Shown piece by piece: positions 26,375 through 35,809 of a DNA stretch of 39,595 bases. The stretch is taken from positions 1-39,595 of the forward strand of contig DDLS01000198.1 in NCBI GenBank assembly GCA_002340255.1, written 5' to 3'. Each line of letters begins with the position of its first letter. The stretch's first letter is position 1. Under the pieces are notes generated by a model, which searched no databases, was not told where the DNA came from, and saw nothing but the letters and a program-made list of their open reading frames with translations. The translations under genes and the position numbers were made by a program. Source of the stretch: Cyanobacteria bacterium UBA2566. GTDB taxonomy: Bacteria > Cyanobacteriota > Cyanobacteriia > Cyanobacteriales > Desertifilaceae.

Positions 26375-27298
26375 TTATTCAGTTCGTTGGGCAATAATGG
26401 TGCGATGGCGGATGGTATTAGGTTGAATTGAGGGAGCTTGAAACCCAGCATCGATTAAGGCTTGTGCAATATCTAAATTAAAATATTCATCCATACAAGG
26501 TTCTGTGCTTTTGAGTAGAGTAAAGACATAGGGTGGCATGGTTTCATAAACTTTGGAGTGGGGATTCATATCCATAATGGCAAGATGACCTTGGGGACGC
26601 AAAATACGCCGAGCTTCGCGGAAAATTTGATGGGTAGCTTGTTGGGGTAATTCATGGCAAATGAGAAAGAGGGAAACAAGATCGAAGGAAGCGTCGGGAA
26701 GTCCGGTTTCTTCTGCACGGGCATGAATCCAAGAGTTGGGCGTTTTTGTTTTTTGCTGGCTTTGTCTTTGTTCAGCTCGATATCCAGCTACAGCAAGGAA
26801 GTAGGGGGATAAATCCAGTCCGGTAACGGTGGCGTTAGGATAGGTGTCTTGGAGGGCAAAAGTACTCATGCCAATGCTACAGCCGACATCTAGAATATCT
26901 TGGGGCGCGGGGGTTAGCTGTTCGAGTAGGATTTGATGATAGGTTTGGCGTAAGCGTTCATCTCCTTTGGCTCCGGCATCTTTCCAGAGTTGGGCATGAA
27001 CTGCTTTGGCGGCGACTTCTGCTTCTAAGGCGGCTTCCCAACAGAGATCGCCTTGCTCGTAAGCATGGAAGGGTTGGAGGTAATAGGCGGGGTAGGTGAT
27101 GTTGGGGTTTTGGATCGTTTGTAGTCGGGGAGTCCAATCAATGGTTTGCAGGGTTTTGACTTCTTCTCGCCAAGGAACGCCAATTTTTTCGGCGCGTTTA
27201 ATGATCATTTTGCGGGCTTGGTGTTTGGCTAAGGTGGCGAGGGGTTTAATGGAGAGGATACCGTTAATGAGGTTAGAGGTGAGTCCGGCTGTAGTCAT
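26375..27298 (-). CDS. Class I SAM-dependent methyltransferase
   Basis: A 307-aa soluble protein. The SAM-binding motif I is ILDVGCSIGMSTFALQ (about 135-150), with the acidic residue after beta 2 in VTGLDLSPYFLAVAGY, motif II in FDLVSLFLICHELP, and motif III in ILRPQGHLAIMDMNP. The N-terminal 130 aa are a helical extension. The core resembles the UbiE/COQ5 and Methyltransf_11 group, which act on small molecules or lipids, but the substrate cannot be told from sequence. The gene is not obviously in an operon; the GNAT gene lies 70 bases upstream on the same strand. Confidence 0.85.
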   Translation of the reverse strand: MTTAGLTSNLINGILSIKPLATLAKHQARKMIIKRAEKIGVPWREEVKTLQTIDWTPRLQTIQNPNITYPAYYLQPFHAYEQGDLCWEAALEAEVAAKAVHAQLWKDAGAKGDERLRQTYHQILLEQLTPAPQDILDVGCSIGMSTFALQDTYPNATVTGLDLSPYFLAVAGYRAEQRQSQQKTKTPNSWIHARAEETGLPDASFDLVSLFLICHELPQQATHQIFREARRILRPQGHLAIMDMNPHSKVYETMPPYVFTLLKSTEPCMDEYFNLDIAQALIDAGFQAPSIQPNTIRHRTIIAQRTE

Positions 27299-27368
27299 GC
27301 AACGTATGTTTCAGAGTATGTGTACAGCTTTATTATTGTCTTGGATGGCGTACTGGGCAAATGTTAAG

Positions 27369-27881
27369 TTAGGTCAAGAGGGTTTTGATGTAGAGCCGAT
27401 CGCAGCGAGGGGTTTCGACTCCGGTTGCTCTCTGGTATCCCCTGCTCTCATAGAGGGCGATCGCTTCTTGGAGGACGGAGGCTGTTTCTACCCAAATCTG
27501 TTGATACCCTTGGAATTGAATCCTTGATTCTAAAGTGTCTAAGAGAAAAGAGCCAAGTCCTTGTCCACGGGCGGAGGGTAATAAATACATTTTGCGAATT
27601 TCTACAGCTTTGTACCCTTTAGATATGGGATGATATCCTCCAGTTCCTATCAGTTGGCGATCGCCTTCAATCACCCAAAATTCTCCGCCGGTTCGCCAAT
27701 ACGCACTTTCGACTTCTAGAGCATCGCAATCGGCTCCTTTGGGTTCCCAACTGAGACCATATTCGGCTAAAACAGAACTGATTAGGGTGGCAACAGATTG
27801 GCGATCGCCAACTTCCCAATCTCGAATTAAATAATTACGGTAAACTTGTCTCACGGCTGTATAGATGGATATGTCCACCAA
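27369..27881 (-). CDS. GNAT family N-acetyltransferase
   Basis: Up to 170 aa with the acetyl-CoA pyrophosphate-binding motif A, MYLLPSARGQGLGSFLLDTL (R105 to G110 core), preceded by the motif B strand IGTGGYHPI and followed by the usual GYQQIWVETASVLQEAIALY and YESRGYQ. The acceptor is unknown. The longest frame begins with TTG at 27881, only 14 bases from the divergent transporter start, and has no ribosome-binding site. A GTG at 27854 is an equally good start and would give 161 aa. Confidence 0.8.
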   Translation of the reverse strand: MVDISIYTAVRQVYRNYLIRDWEVGDRQSVATLISSVLAEYGLSWEPKGADCDALEVESAYWRTGGEFWVIEGDRQLIGTGGYHPISKGYKAVEIRKMYLLPSARGQGLGSFLLDTLESRIQFQGYQQIWVETASVLQEAIALYESRGYQRATGVETPRCDRLYIKTLLT

Positions 27882-27895
27882 AAGTTTAAGCGATC

Positions 27896-28921
27896 ATGAC
27901 TCCCTTAGTTGAAAACTTACTCAAGCTATATCTACCTTTGATTGGCTGGACACTATTGGGATGGGGTATCGGCAAATTTTTGATTAGTACCCTATTACCC
28001 AAGAACAGTAGTTCCTATTTAGGGAAAGGATTATTTTTGTTTGGTGTACCCATTAGTATTGTGGCATTTTTACGCAAAACGGATCTTTCCGGCGGAATTT
28101 GGATTGCGCCGTTAACCGCTTGGATTGCCGTCGGTGTGGGTGCAGCCTTTGCCTGGACTTGGATCGATCTGGGGGTGAGCGATGAGCGCTTACGAGACAT
28201 TGCCAGAGGGTTAAATCCAGCCCTAGAAGGTCCTCAAATTACTGTGATTAATAGTCAATGGAGTCAATCGACTCAAGGCAGCTTTATGCTGGCGATGATG
28301 TGTGGCAATACTGGGTATTTAGGTATTCCTGTGGTTTTAGGGTTAGTGGGAGTAGACTACATTGCCTGGGGGTTATTCTACGATCTCTTAGGATCGGCGA
28401 TCGCGGTTTATGTGGTTGGGGTTGCCCTCGCTGCCTACTTTGGTAGCAGCGATCAAAAGCAAGAATCCATATTACAAAGAGTCTTTAAAGCTACTCGAAA
28501 TAATCCTGCGTTTTGGAGCCTATTATTTGGCTTAGGATTTCGCTATGTCCCTCTACCTGATACCGTGGAAATAACTTTATATAATGCGGCTTGGACTGTG
28601 ACTAGGATTGCCTTGGTATTAATTGGGATTAAATTGAGTGAACTCCAAACCCTAGGAAAGCTTAAACAAGCCTCAACTTGTTTGTTGATTAAAATGATAT
28701 TAGCTCCACTAGTTGTCGGAACCGGATTGATGTTTTTTGGTGTTGATGGTGCGCCTCGATTAGCTATGGTTTTGCAAATGTCTATGCCCCCTTCATTTGC
28801 AACTTTAGTGATTGCGCAAAACTATCATTTGGACGAAGATTTAGCCGTAACCTGTTTGGCTCTTGGCTGTATCATCTTGTTGTTCACTCTCCCCATTTGG
28901 GTTTGGTTATTTGGGGTATAG
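27896..28921 (+). CDS. AEC-family transporter (auxin efflux carrier-like permease)
   Basis: A 341-aa integral membrane protein with about ten hydrophobic segments in two similar halves, as in the AEC/BART superfamily. Recognisable parts are MMCGNTGYLGIPVVLGLVG in the first half, the second-half helices ALVLIGIKLSEL and LAPLVVGTGLMFF, and LQMSMPPSFATLVIAQNY near the C-terminus, where the crossing, discontinuous helices lie. Bacterial members export or take up carboxylates and other small anions; the substrate here is unknown. It is divergent from the GNAT gene. Confidence 0.85.
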   Translation: MTPLVENLLKLYLPLIGWTLLGWGIGKFLISTLLPKNSSSYLGKGLFLFGVPISIVAFLRKTDLSGGIWIAPLTAWIAVGVGAAFAWTWIDLGVSDERLRDIARGLNPALEGPQITVINSQWSQSTQGSFMLAMMCGNTGYLGIPVVLGLVGVDYIAWGLFYDLLGSAIAVYVVGVALAAYFGSSDQKQESILQRVFKATRNNPAFWSLLFGLGFRYVPLPDTVEITLYNAAWTVTRIALVLIGIKLSELQTLGKLKQASTCLLIKMILAPLVVGTGLMFFGVDGAPRLAMVLQMSMPPSFATLVIAQNYHLDEDLAVTCLALGCIILLFTLPIWVWLFGV

Positions 28922-29017
28922 TGTCGTTCTTAAGGAATCAGTTGAATTCCGTCTTATATTCTTGGGTTACATTGGATTATTTCAGATTTTCTCTCTCCTT
29001 CTGTATAGACAAAAACA

Positions 29018-31072
29018 ATGATTCATCAATCCTCAAAAATATCCTCTACAAATCCTCTAAATTCTCATTCAAGAGAATCTGCCGATCGACTCTCTTTAAT
29101 GCTTCTATTTCATCTCAATTTTGCCTTTTCATCCATTGAGATAGAGCAACGCCCTATAGTCATGAAACAGTGCTATTGGCCAGTTCTCAGACTAGCAACT
29201 GAATTCAATATACCTATAGCTATTGAAGCGACAGGTTATACCCTAGAAGTAGCAGAACAACTCGATCAGAAATGGATGGATCAACTACGTTATTTAATTG
29301 GTCAAGGCAAGTGTGAATTGATTGGTAGTGGATATGCACAAATTATTGGCCCTATTGTCCCTTCAGCCATAAATGAAGCCAATCTCTATTGGGGGCATCA
29401 GGTTTATGACAAGATTTTAGGGATACATCCACAAGTGGCGTTAGTGAATGAACAAGCCTATTCTGCTAGTTTAGTTTCCCATTATTTAAAAGCAGGATAT
29501 AAAGCTATTATTATGGAATGGAATAATCCCTATCGGTATCACCGTGAGTGGGAGTTTGAATGGCGTTATTACCCCCAATATGCTTGTAGTCAAAGCGGAG
29601 AAAAAATCCCCGTCATCTGGAACAATTCCATTGCATTTCAAAAATTTCAAAAATACATTTATGGAGAAATAAATTGGGATGAATATATAGACGAATATCT
29701 AGTTAATCATCTTTCTGAACCAAACCGAACATTGATGCTATATGGAAATGATGCAGAGGTGTTTAACTTCCGTCCAGGTCGATATGCAACAGAAGCCAAA
29801 ATTGAATTAGATGAATGGCAGAAAATCTATGATTTATTTAAAAGTTTACAACACGATAATCGATTTCAGTTTATTCATGTAAGTGATATCTTAGAGAAAA
29901 TTTCATCCCCTCTAGCTGGTCATAGTCTGTCATTAGAATCTTCAGAAGATCCAATTCCAGTCAAGAAGCAACGAAAGTATAATATCACCAGGTGGGCAGT
30001 AACGGGTACAGATTTAGAGATCAATAACCGATGTTGGTCAATTTATAATGCTCTCAAAGATCGGGTCAGTTATACGAATCCAGTTTGGCAGGAGTTATGT
30101 TACTTATGGGGTAGCGATTTTCGCACTCATATTACACCTAAACGCTTTATAGACTACGAGCAACGCTTAAGAACCCTAGCTAATCAGTTAGGCGTAGTTT
30201 TTGTGGTTCCTCGATTGAAATCTGGAAATGCTAATATTTCCTTACCCGATCAGTTACAGGTAGAGCGTCGTAATAAGTGGTTAATCTTGGAAACAGAGAA
30301 GCTTAAGCTGAGGCTCAATTGCGAGCGCGGGCTATGTATTGATCGACTATGGTTTAAGGAAGTATCGTCAAACTGGCTATGTGGTAGTTTATATCATGGC
30401 TATTATGATGACATTGATTGGGTAGACGATTATTTTTCCGGTCATTTAATTTTCCAACCCCCTGGAACTCCCTGCATTGATGATTTACAACGGGTCGATC
30501 CAGTAATACACTTCGATCCAGATGAGGGAAAAGTTTGGGCTACGGGTTGGGTAGAAACACCGTTAGGATCGATCCAGAAACAAGTAGGTATTGCGATGAG
30601 CGCTGGTCAAGTCGATCTAGGGTATCAGTTGGATTTTCCTAAAAATGTTGTGGGTTATTTGCGCTGTGGATATGTGATGTTAAATCCTAAGGCATTTGAA
30701 TTAGAAAGTTTGTTTTTTGCTACCCACAATGGTGGAGCCGATCTAGAAAAATTTCTCTTAAACTATAAATCTTTTGATCACCATAAAACCGTTTCTTCGA
30801 TGGTTTCTTCAATGTGTGGTTTAGGAATGACTAAGGGAAAAGTGATTTTAGGCGATCGCTACCACCAGATTCAGATCAGTACAGATAAGGCGGCTTCTGC
30901 CTTATTGGGTATGGTGACCGCTCAACTGATTGGCGAAAGCTATTTTTTTCGATTGGCTTTTTCGGCTAGGGAAGTGGATGAGACGGCAAAAAAAGAGCTA
31001 TTTGACATCCTTAACCCGGAAAACAGCCCCTCAGTCTATCGGTTATCAATTACAGCCCAATCTTCATCCTAA
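29018..31072 (+). CDS. Glycoside hydrolase family 57 protein
   Basis: A 684-aa cytoplasmic protein. Residues about 28-300 form the GH57 (beta/alpha)7 barrel: N-terminal histidine block LLFHLNFAF, then GSGYAQIIGPI, then VNEQAYSASLV with E145 as probable nucleophile, and YGNDAEVFNFRPGRY with D245 as probable acid/base. The C-terminal half (about 400-680) is a beta-sandwich domain as in GH57 alpha-amylases and 4-alpha-glucanotransferases. It probably acts on alpha-glucans; exact activity is uncertain. The start may be M28 (29099), since the first 27 residues are polar and unlike the family and neither start has a ribosome-binding site. A lipoprotein sugar-binding gene follows about 155 bases later. 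Confidence 0.8.
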   Translation: MIHQSSKISSTNPLNSHSRESADRLSLMLLFHLNFAFSSIEIEQRPIVMKQCYWPVLRLATEFNIPIAIEATGYTLEVAEQLDQKWMDQLRYLIGQGKCELIGSGYAQIIGPIVPSAINEANLYWGHQVYDKILGIHPQVALVNEQAYSASLVSHYLKAGYKAIIMEWNNPYRYHREWEFEWRYYPQYACSQSGEKIPVIWNNSIAFQKFQKYIYGEINWDEYIDEYLVNHLSEPNRTLMLYGNDAEVFNFRPGRYATEAKIELDEWQKIYDLFKSLQHDNRFQFIHVSDILEKISSPLAGHSLSLESSEDPIPVKKQRKYNITRWAVTGTDLEINNRCWSIYNALKDRVSYTNPVWQELCYLWGSDFRTHITPKRFIDYEQRLRTLANQLGVVFVVPRLKSGNANISLPDQLQVERRNKWLILETEKLKLRLNCERGLCIDRLWFKEVSSNWLCGSLYHGYYDDIDWVDDYFSGHLIFQPPGTPCIDDLQRVDPVIHFDPDEGKVWATGWVETPLGSIQKQVGIAMSAGQVDLGYQLDFPKNVVGYLRCGYVMLNPKAFELESLFFATHNGGADLEKFLLNYKSFDHHKTVSSMVSSMCGLGMTKGKVILGDRYHQIQISTDKAASALLGMVTAQLIGESYFFRLAFSAREVDETAKKELFDILNPENSPSVYRLSITAQSSS

Positions 31073-31227
31073 ATTTTCTCGTCCTAGTCGTATAAACCAT
31101 AGCAGAAATTATTCACAAGCTATAGATATAGCATAAAGACTGTTAATAAACGGTTTTCAGAAGAGCATGATACACTATGATGGCATCGATCTTGCCTATG
31201 CATGATGTAGTGTTGGATATCAAATTT

Positions 31228-32601
31228 ATGAAACGGCGGCAGTTTACAAACTTATCTCTATTTTTGCTCGGTCTGACGTTAGCGAACTGTGGTCAACGTC
31301 AAGATTCTCCGACAAGCATTACCAGCAGTGGTGGTGATAGTGTGCGGATTTGGTGGAGTCAGGGGTATTATCCAGAGGAAACGGAAGCGATCCGGCGGTT
31401 AGTGCAACAATGGGAGAATGATAGTGGCTTGCCGGTGGAACTCACCCTTTATAGTGAAGGTGATATTCTTCAAGAAGCTGAACGGGCTATCTCTGCTGGC
31501 AATCCCCCTGATGTTCTGTATAGCCATGATGCAGATTTAACGTTTATTCCTAAACTGGCTTGGAATAATCAGTTAGCTGATGTTTCCAGTGTGATAGAAG
31601 CCGCCGAATCTTTGTATAGTCCAGCAGTCTTGAATGCAGTTAAATACTTAAACAAAACTACGGGAGAGCGCAGTTATTATTCAGCACCGATCACTCAAAT
31701 GACTAATCATATTCATTATTGGCAACCGTTGCTCTCTTCCCTTGGTCAAGGAGAAGAAGCGATTCCTGAAGGTTGGGATCAATTTTGGGCGTTTTGGGAA
31801 CAGGCGCAAGCTCCCATACGGAATCAAGGACGAAGTAATTTTTATAGTATGGGGTTACCCATGTCTGCTTCAGCCTCAGATACTTTCTTTGTGTTTGAGC
31901 AATTTTTGGCAGCTTTTGATGTGGAGCTGGTTAATAGCACGGGAGACTTACAAGTAGACAAGGCCCAAGTGCGCGAAGGAATTGCCCAGGCCCTATCCGC
32001 TTATACCCAGTTTTATAAACAACAATATGTTCCTCCAGAAGCAACAAACTGGGGGAATGCAGATAACAATGTCACTTTCTTGAGTCGTTCCACTTTGATG
32101 ACGATTAATCCTACCTTGTCTATTCCTGGATCGCAACGACAAGATCAAAGCACTTATCAGCAGCAACTGGTCACCACTCCTTGGCCGAATAAACCGAATG
32201 GCGATCCAATGACATCAATGGTATCCATTAAGCAAGTTGTTGTTTTTGAGTCTTCTAAGTACAAAGATGAAGCGAAGAAGTTGTTATCTTATTTGATTGA
32301 ACCGGACAATCTCAAACTTTATATTCAAGGCTCTCAAGGGCGGTTTTTCCCGGTTATGCCTCAACTATTGGAAGATCCATTTTGGCAAGATTCTAATGAT
32401 CCGCACATTTCAACAGCCTCTAAACAATTTTATCGGACTCGTCCATTTGCTCAAGCTTTGAATCCAGCCTATAGTGAGGTGCAAAGTCAAAATATTTGGG
32501 GGACAGTGATTGCCGAGATGGTGACGAAAGATTTATCCGCTCAAGCTGCCACGGATCGGGCGATCGCTGCCATTAAAACCATTTTTCAGGATTGGCAGTA
32601 A
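31228..32601 (+). CDS. Extracellular solute-binding lipoprotein, family 1, in the cyclase operon
   Basis: A 457-aa lipoprotein. MKRRQFTNLSLFLLGLTLAN is followed by a lipobox cysteine (ANC-GQ), and the twin arginine suggests possible Tat export. The mature domain is MalE-like: VRIWWSQGYYPEETEAIRRL, PPDVLYSHDADLTFIPKL, and a C-terminal YLIEPDNLKLYIQGSQGRF. The start at 31228 was preferred to 31177 because it gives a normal signal peptide. No permease genes are near; instead a transmembrane kinase starts 52 bases after the stop with no terminator between. This suggests the protein presents a ligand to that kinase (inference), as LuxP does for LuxQ. Confidence 0.83.
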   Translation: MKRRQFTNLSLFLLGLTLANCGQRQDSPTSITSSGGDSVRIWWSQGYYPEETEAIRRLVQQWENDSGLPVELTLYSEGDILQEAERAISAGNPPDVLYSHDADLTFIPKLAWNNQLADVSSVIEAAESLYSPAVLNAVKYLNKTTGERSYYSAPITQMTNHIHYWQPLLSSLGQGEEAIPEGWDQFWAFWEQAQAPIRNQGRSNFYSMGLPMSASASDTFFVFEQFLAAFDVELVNSTGDLQVDKAQVREGIAQALSAYTQFYKQQYVPPEATNWGNADNNVTFLSRSTLMTINPTLSIPGSQRQDQSTYQQQLVTTPWPNKPNGDPMTSMVSIKQVVVFESSKYKDEAKKLLSYLIEPDNLKLYIQGSQGRFFPVMPQLLEDPFWQDSNDPHISTASKQFYRTRPFAQALNPAYSEVQSQNIWGTVIAEMVTKDLSAQAATDRAIAAIKTIFQDWQ

Positions 32602-32653
32602 CTTTCCTAGTACATAGGTACATTGAATCCTACGTTTCTTTGAGGCAAGTTTT

Positions 32654-35600
32654 ATGCTGAAGTTTCTCCGAAAAAGTCTCCTGTCTCAGTTGGTGACCTC
32701 TTTTTCTCTCTTGTCCTTAGTGACCGTTAGTCTGGTGGCGATCGCTGCCTATGTCAGGGCAAGAGACTCTCTCCGAGATTCTGTGTATAATAGGTTGCAA
32801 GTAGCCACATCCCTCAAAGAGTACCAATTGGATGATTGGGTAAAAACCCAATACCAAGATGTGCAATTGATCGCACGATCTCCTACAATTGCACGGTACT
32901 TTAAATACTTGCTTAACCAACAAGAGCAATCCACTCCCCTAACTCCAGAATCCGATCGGCAAGAAATTATTAAACTACAGCAACTGTTGCAAGATTTAGG
33001 ATATTATGATGGAGAACTAGATGGAATTTATGGCAGGGGTTTAGAGCAAGCAGTTGCCAAATTTAAAGAGAGTTATAACATCGAGTCTCAAGATCTATTA
33101 AACTTGTCAACTATTTATCAGTTAATCGCCTATGAAGAAATCTCCCAAGAGTTATCAGAATTTTCAGAAGTGAAACCAAGTTTACAAGAAATCTCTTTGT
33201 TAAGTACAGGAGGCATTGTTGCTCTATCTACTAACCCGACTAAAGAAAAAACCTATCAACCATTAGGAGAAACTACCACCTACTTTAACCATGGCCAATC
33301 TGATACTGTCATTCCCAGCTTCTATACTTCTCCCATAACCCGCAAATCTGCTATTACGTTAGGAACTCCAATTTTAGCTGAATCAGGTGAACGATTGGGG
33401 GTATTAACAGTTGACTTGGATTTACAAGGAATTGATGAAATTATTAGGGAGAAAACAGGTTTAGGACAAACGGGTGCAACTTACTTAATTGGCCGATTAG
33501 GAAACCGAAATGTATTTATTTCTCAGCAAGCGACTCAAGGACAAGAAAATCAAGAAGAATTAAAAGAAGTCGATAGCTTGGGAATTCAACAAGCAACTCA
33601 AGGAATTGATGGGGTAGGACTTTATAGGAATTATCAAGGGATTCCAGTTATTGGAGCCTATGTCTGGATGGCCAATCAAAATCTAGCTTTATTAGCAGAA
33701 ATGAGCCAAGCTGAAGCTTTTGCACCGGCACATCAACTGTTGAAGGAGATTTTGCAAATCGGATTAAGTGCAGCTTTATTTTTACTGATTATTATTTATT
33801 TGATTTCTCGTCGTATCACTCAACCCATTTTAGGGATTACGGAAACAGCCATTCAAGTGAGTGCGGGCAATCTTCGCTCGCAAGCTCCTGTGTTAACAGA
33901 GGATGAGATCGGAACGTTAGCACAGGCATTTAATCAGATGATCGATCAACTGCAAGAATCCAAAAATGAGTTAGAAAATCAGGTGACAGCCGCCACACAG
34001 TCTCTACAAGATACCCTGGCTAATCTAACTTCAATTATTGATAATATCGCTGATGGTTTATTGGTTACGAATACAGATGGAACGATCACTCAAAGTAACC
34101 AAGCATTATTCAAGTTGTTTGGATTAGAGCAGGGAAGTTTGGTCAACCGAAGGAGTGAAGATATTTTTGGAGGAACATTTGCTGAACTGGGAGTAAAAGT
34201 TAAAAAAAATCCCGAAAATATATTTAACTCAGAAATAGATTTATCGGAAAACCGAATTGGGAAAATCGTTGCCACGGGTGTTTTCAAAACCGATCCCCAG
34301 TTAGGGCAGCAATTTATCGGTTGTGTTTTCTTAGTCAGAGATATTACCACAGACAAAGAAGTGGATCGGATGAAAACCGAGTTTATTTCTACGGTTTCTC
34401 ATGAATTGAGAACCCCTTTAACTTCGGTTTTAGGATTTGCCAAACTGATTAAGAAAAAACTAGAAGAAGTTCTCCTGCCTAGGGTTGATGTTACCGAGAA
34501 GAAAGTGGAACGTGCAGTAACTCAAGTAAGTACCAACCTAGACATTATTGTATCGGAAGGTGTGCGTTTAACCGCTTTAATTAATGATGTTTTAGATATC
34601 GCCAAAATGGAAGCCGGAAAAGTGGATTGGAAGCATCAACCGGTGGCCATTACCCAGGTAATTGAACGAGCGACAGTCGCGACAACCTCCCTATTTAGTC
34701 AGAATGATATTCAATTGGTCGTTGAAGTTGAGGAGAATCTACCCAGTATTCTTGGAGACGAAGATAAATTAATGCAAGTTGTGATTAATTTAATTTCTAA
34801 TGCGGTCAAGTTTACCGATCGAGGGATGGTGAGCTGTAAGGCTGAAAAACGAGGTGAAACTGTAGTTGTGCAAGTAATCGATACAGGGATTGGAATTCAA
34901 GAAGAAGATTTACCCAAAGTGTTTGAGAAGTTTAAGCAAGTAGGCGATACTTTGATTAATAAACCCAAAGGGACAGGTTTAGGATTGCCCATTTGTAAGG
35001 AAATTATTGAGCATCATGGAGGGCATATTTGGGTAGAAAGTGAAGTGGGTGTGGGAAGTATATTTGCATTTTGGTTACCGATATCAGAAAGCCAAGGGGA
35101 TATGGGTTGGCCTCAGTTAGTACAAAAATTGACGAATGTGTCTCCAGATTATCAGGACGATCAGCAGCAAAGACGACGAGTGATTTTGGTTGTTGATGAT
35201 GATGCTAATATTCGAGAGTTGTTGACTCAACATTTGGATGTGGAAGGCTATGAAGTACGACAAGCAGCCAATGGACAGGAGGCGATCGCTCAAATTAAGC
35301 AGCAAAAACCAGATTTAGTCGTTTTAGACGTGATGATGCCAGAATTGAATGGATTTGATGTAGCTGCAATTCTCAAGAACGATCCAGAAACCATGCAAAT
35401 TCCCATTTTGATGATTTCTGCTGACGATCGCTCCGAAAGAGGTTATCGTATTGGTGTAGATCATTATCTGACGAAACCCATAAGCTCAGAACAATTTTTA
35501 CAGAGGGTGCAGACTCTACTGAAGCAACAATACTCATCTAAACGAGTTTTAGTCTTCGATCAAAAATCTTCAAGTGCACAAACTTTAACGGAAATTCTCC

Positions 35601-35809
35601 AAGCTCAAGGATATCAGATGAAAGTTATGAATACGGAGGACGCTCTGTTTGCTGCTCATCCCGATTTGGTCATTACTGATGTAAATATATCTAATACTTC
35701 TAGATTGGTAAAAACTTTAAACTTTCAAAAAGGCAACGATCAAATCATTGTTTTGTTATTAGAGAATCCCCCCATGCAGAATGGCCATAAAACTGAAGTC
35801 ATTAATTAA
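32654..35809 (+). CDS. Transmembrane hybrid histidine kinase with a peptidoglycan-binding insert
   Basis: A 1051-aa inner-membrane kinase. Membrane segment 1 (about 13-35), a periplasmic Cache-like sensor (36-365) with a PG_binding_1 domain inserted near its start (103-143: LQQLLQDLGYYDGELDGIYG), membrane segment 2 (366-386), HAMP (387-440), PAS (452-565), HisKA with H583 in SHELRTPLTS, HATPase (NLISNAVKF, DTGIGI, GTGLGLPICKEI), a receiver with D892 in LDVMMPELNG, and a truncated receiver-like tail (964-1045; D1009 in VITDVNIS) lacking the conserved Lys region. Its last 29 bases overlap the cyclase gene. It lies in a row with a solute-binding lipoprotein, cyclase and response regulator on one strand. 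Confidence 0.9.
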   Translation: MLKFLRKSLLSQLVTSFSLLSLVTVSLVAIAAYVRARDSLRDSVYNRLQVATSLKEYQLDDWVKTQYQDVQLIARSPTIARYFKYLLNQQEQSTPLTPESDRQEIIKLQQLLQDLGYYDGELDGIYGRGLEQAVAKFKESYNIESQDLLNLSTIYQLIAYEEISQELSEFSEVKPSLQEISLLSTGGIVALSTNPTKEKTYQPLGETTTYFNHGQSDTVIPSFYTSPITRKSAITLGTPILAESGERLGVLTVDLDLQGIDEIIREKTGLGQTGATYLIGRLGNRNVFISQQATQGQENQEELKEVDSLGIQQATQGIDGVGLYRNYQGIPVIGAYVWMANQNLALLAEMSQAEAFAPAHQLLKEILQIGLSAALFLLIIIYLISRRITQPILGITETAIQVSAGNLRSQAPVLTEDEIGTLAQAFNQMIDQLQESKNELENQVTAATQSLQDTLANLTSIIDNIADGLLVTNTDGTITQSNQALFKLFGLEQGSLVNRRSEDIFGGTFAELGVKVKKNPENIFNSEIDLSENRIGKIVATGVFKTDPQLGQQFIGCVFLVRDITTDKEVDRMKTEFISTVSHELRTPLTSVLGFAKLIKKKLEEVLLPRVDVTEKKVERAVTQVSTNLDIIVSEGVRLTALINDVLDIAKMEAGKVDWKHQPVAITQVIERATVATTSLFSQNDIQLVVEVEENLPSILGDEDKLMQVVINLISNAVKFTDRGMVSCKAEKRGETVVVQVIDTGIGIQEEDLPKVFEKFKQVGDTLINKPKGTGLGLPICKEIIEHHGGHIWVESEVGVGSIFAFWLPISESQGDMGWPQLVQKLTNVSPDYQDDQQQRRRVILVVDDDANIRELLTQHLDVEGYEVRQAANGQEAIAQIKQQKPDLVVLDVMMPELNGFDVAAILKNDPETMQIPILMISADDRSERGYRIGVDHYLTKPISSEQFLQRVQTLLKQQYSSKRVLVFDQKSSSAQTLTEILQAQGYQMKVMNTEDALFAAHPDLVITDVNISNTSRLVKTLNFQKGNDQIIVLLLENPPMQNGHKTEVIN

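Noticed and set aside
27096..27527. A 143-codon plus-strand reading frame across the methyltransferase and GNAT genes
   Set aside because: It is antisense to two well-supported genes, has no domain, and its composition is that of a shadow frame.
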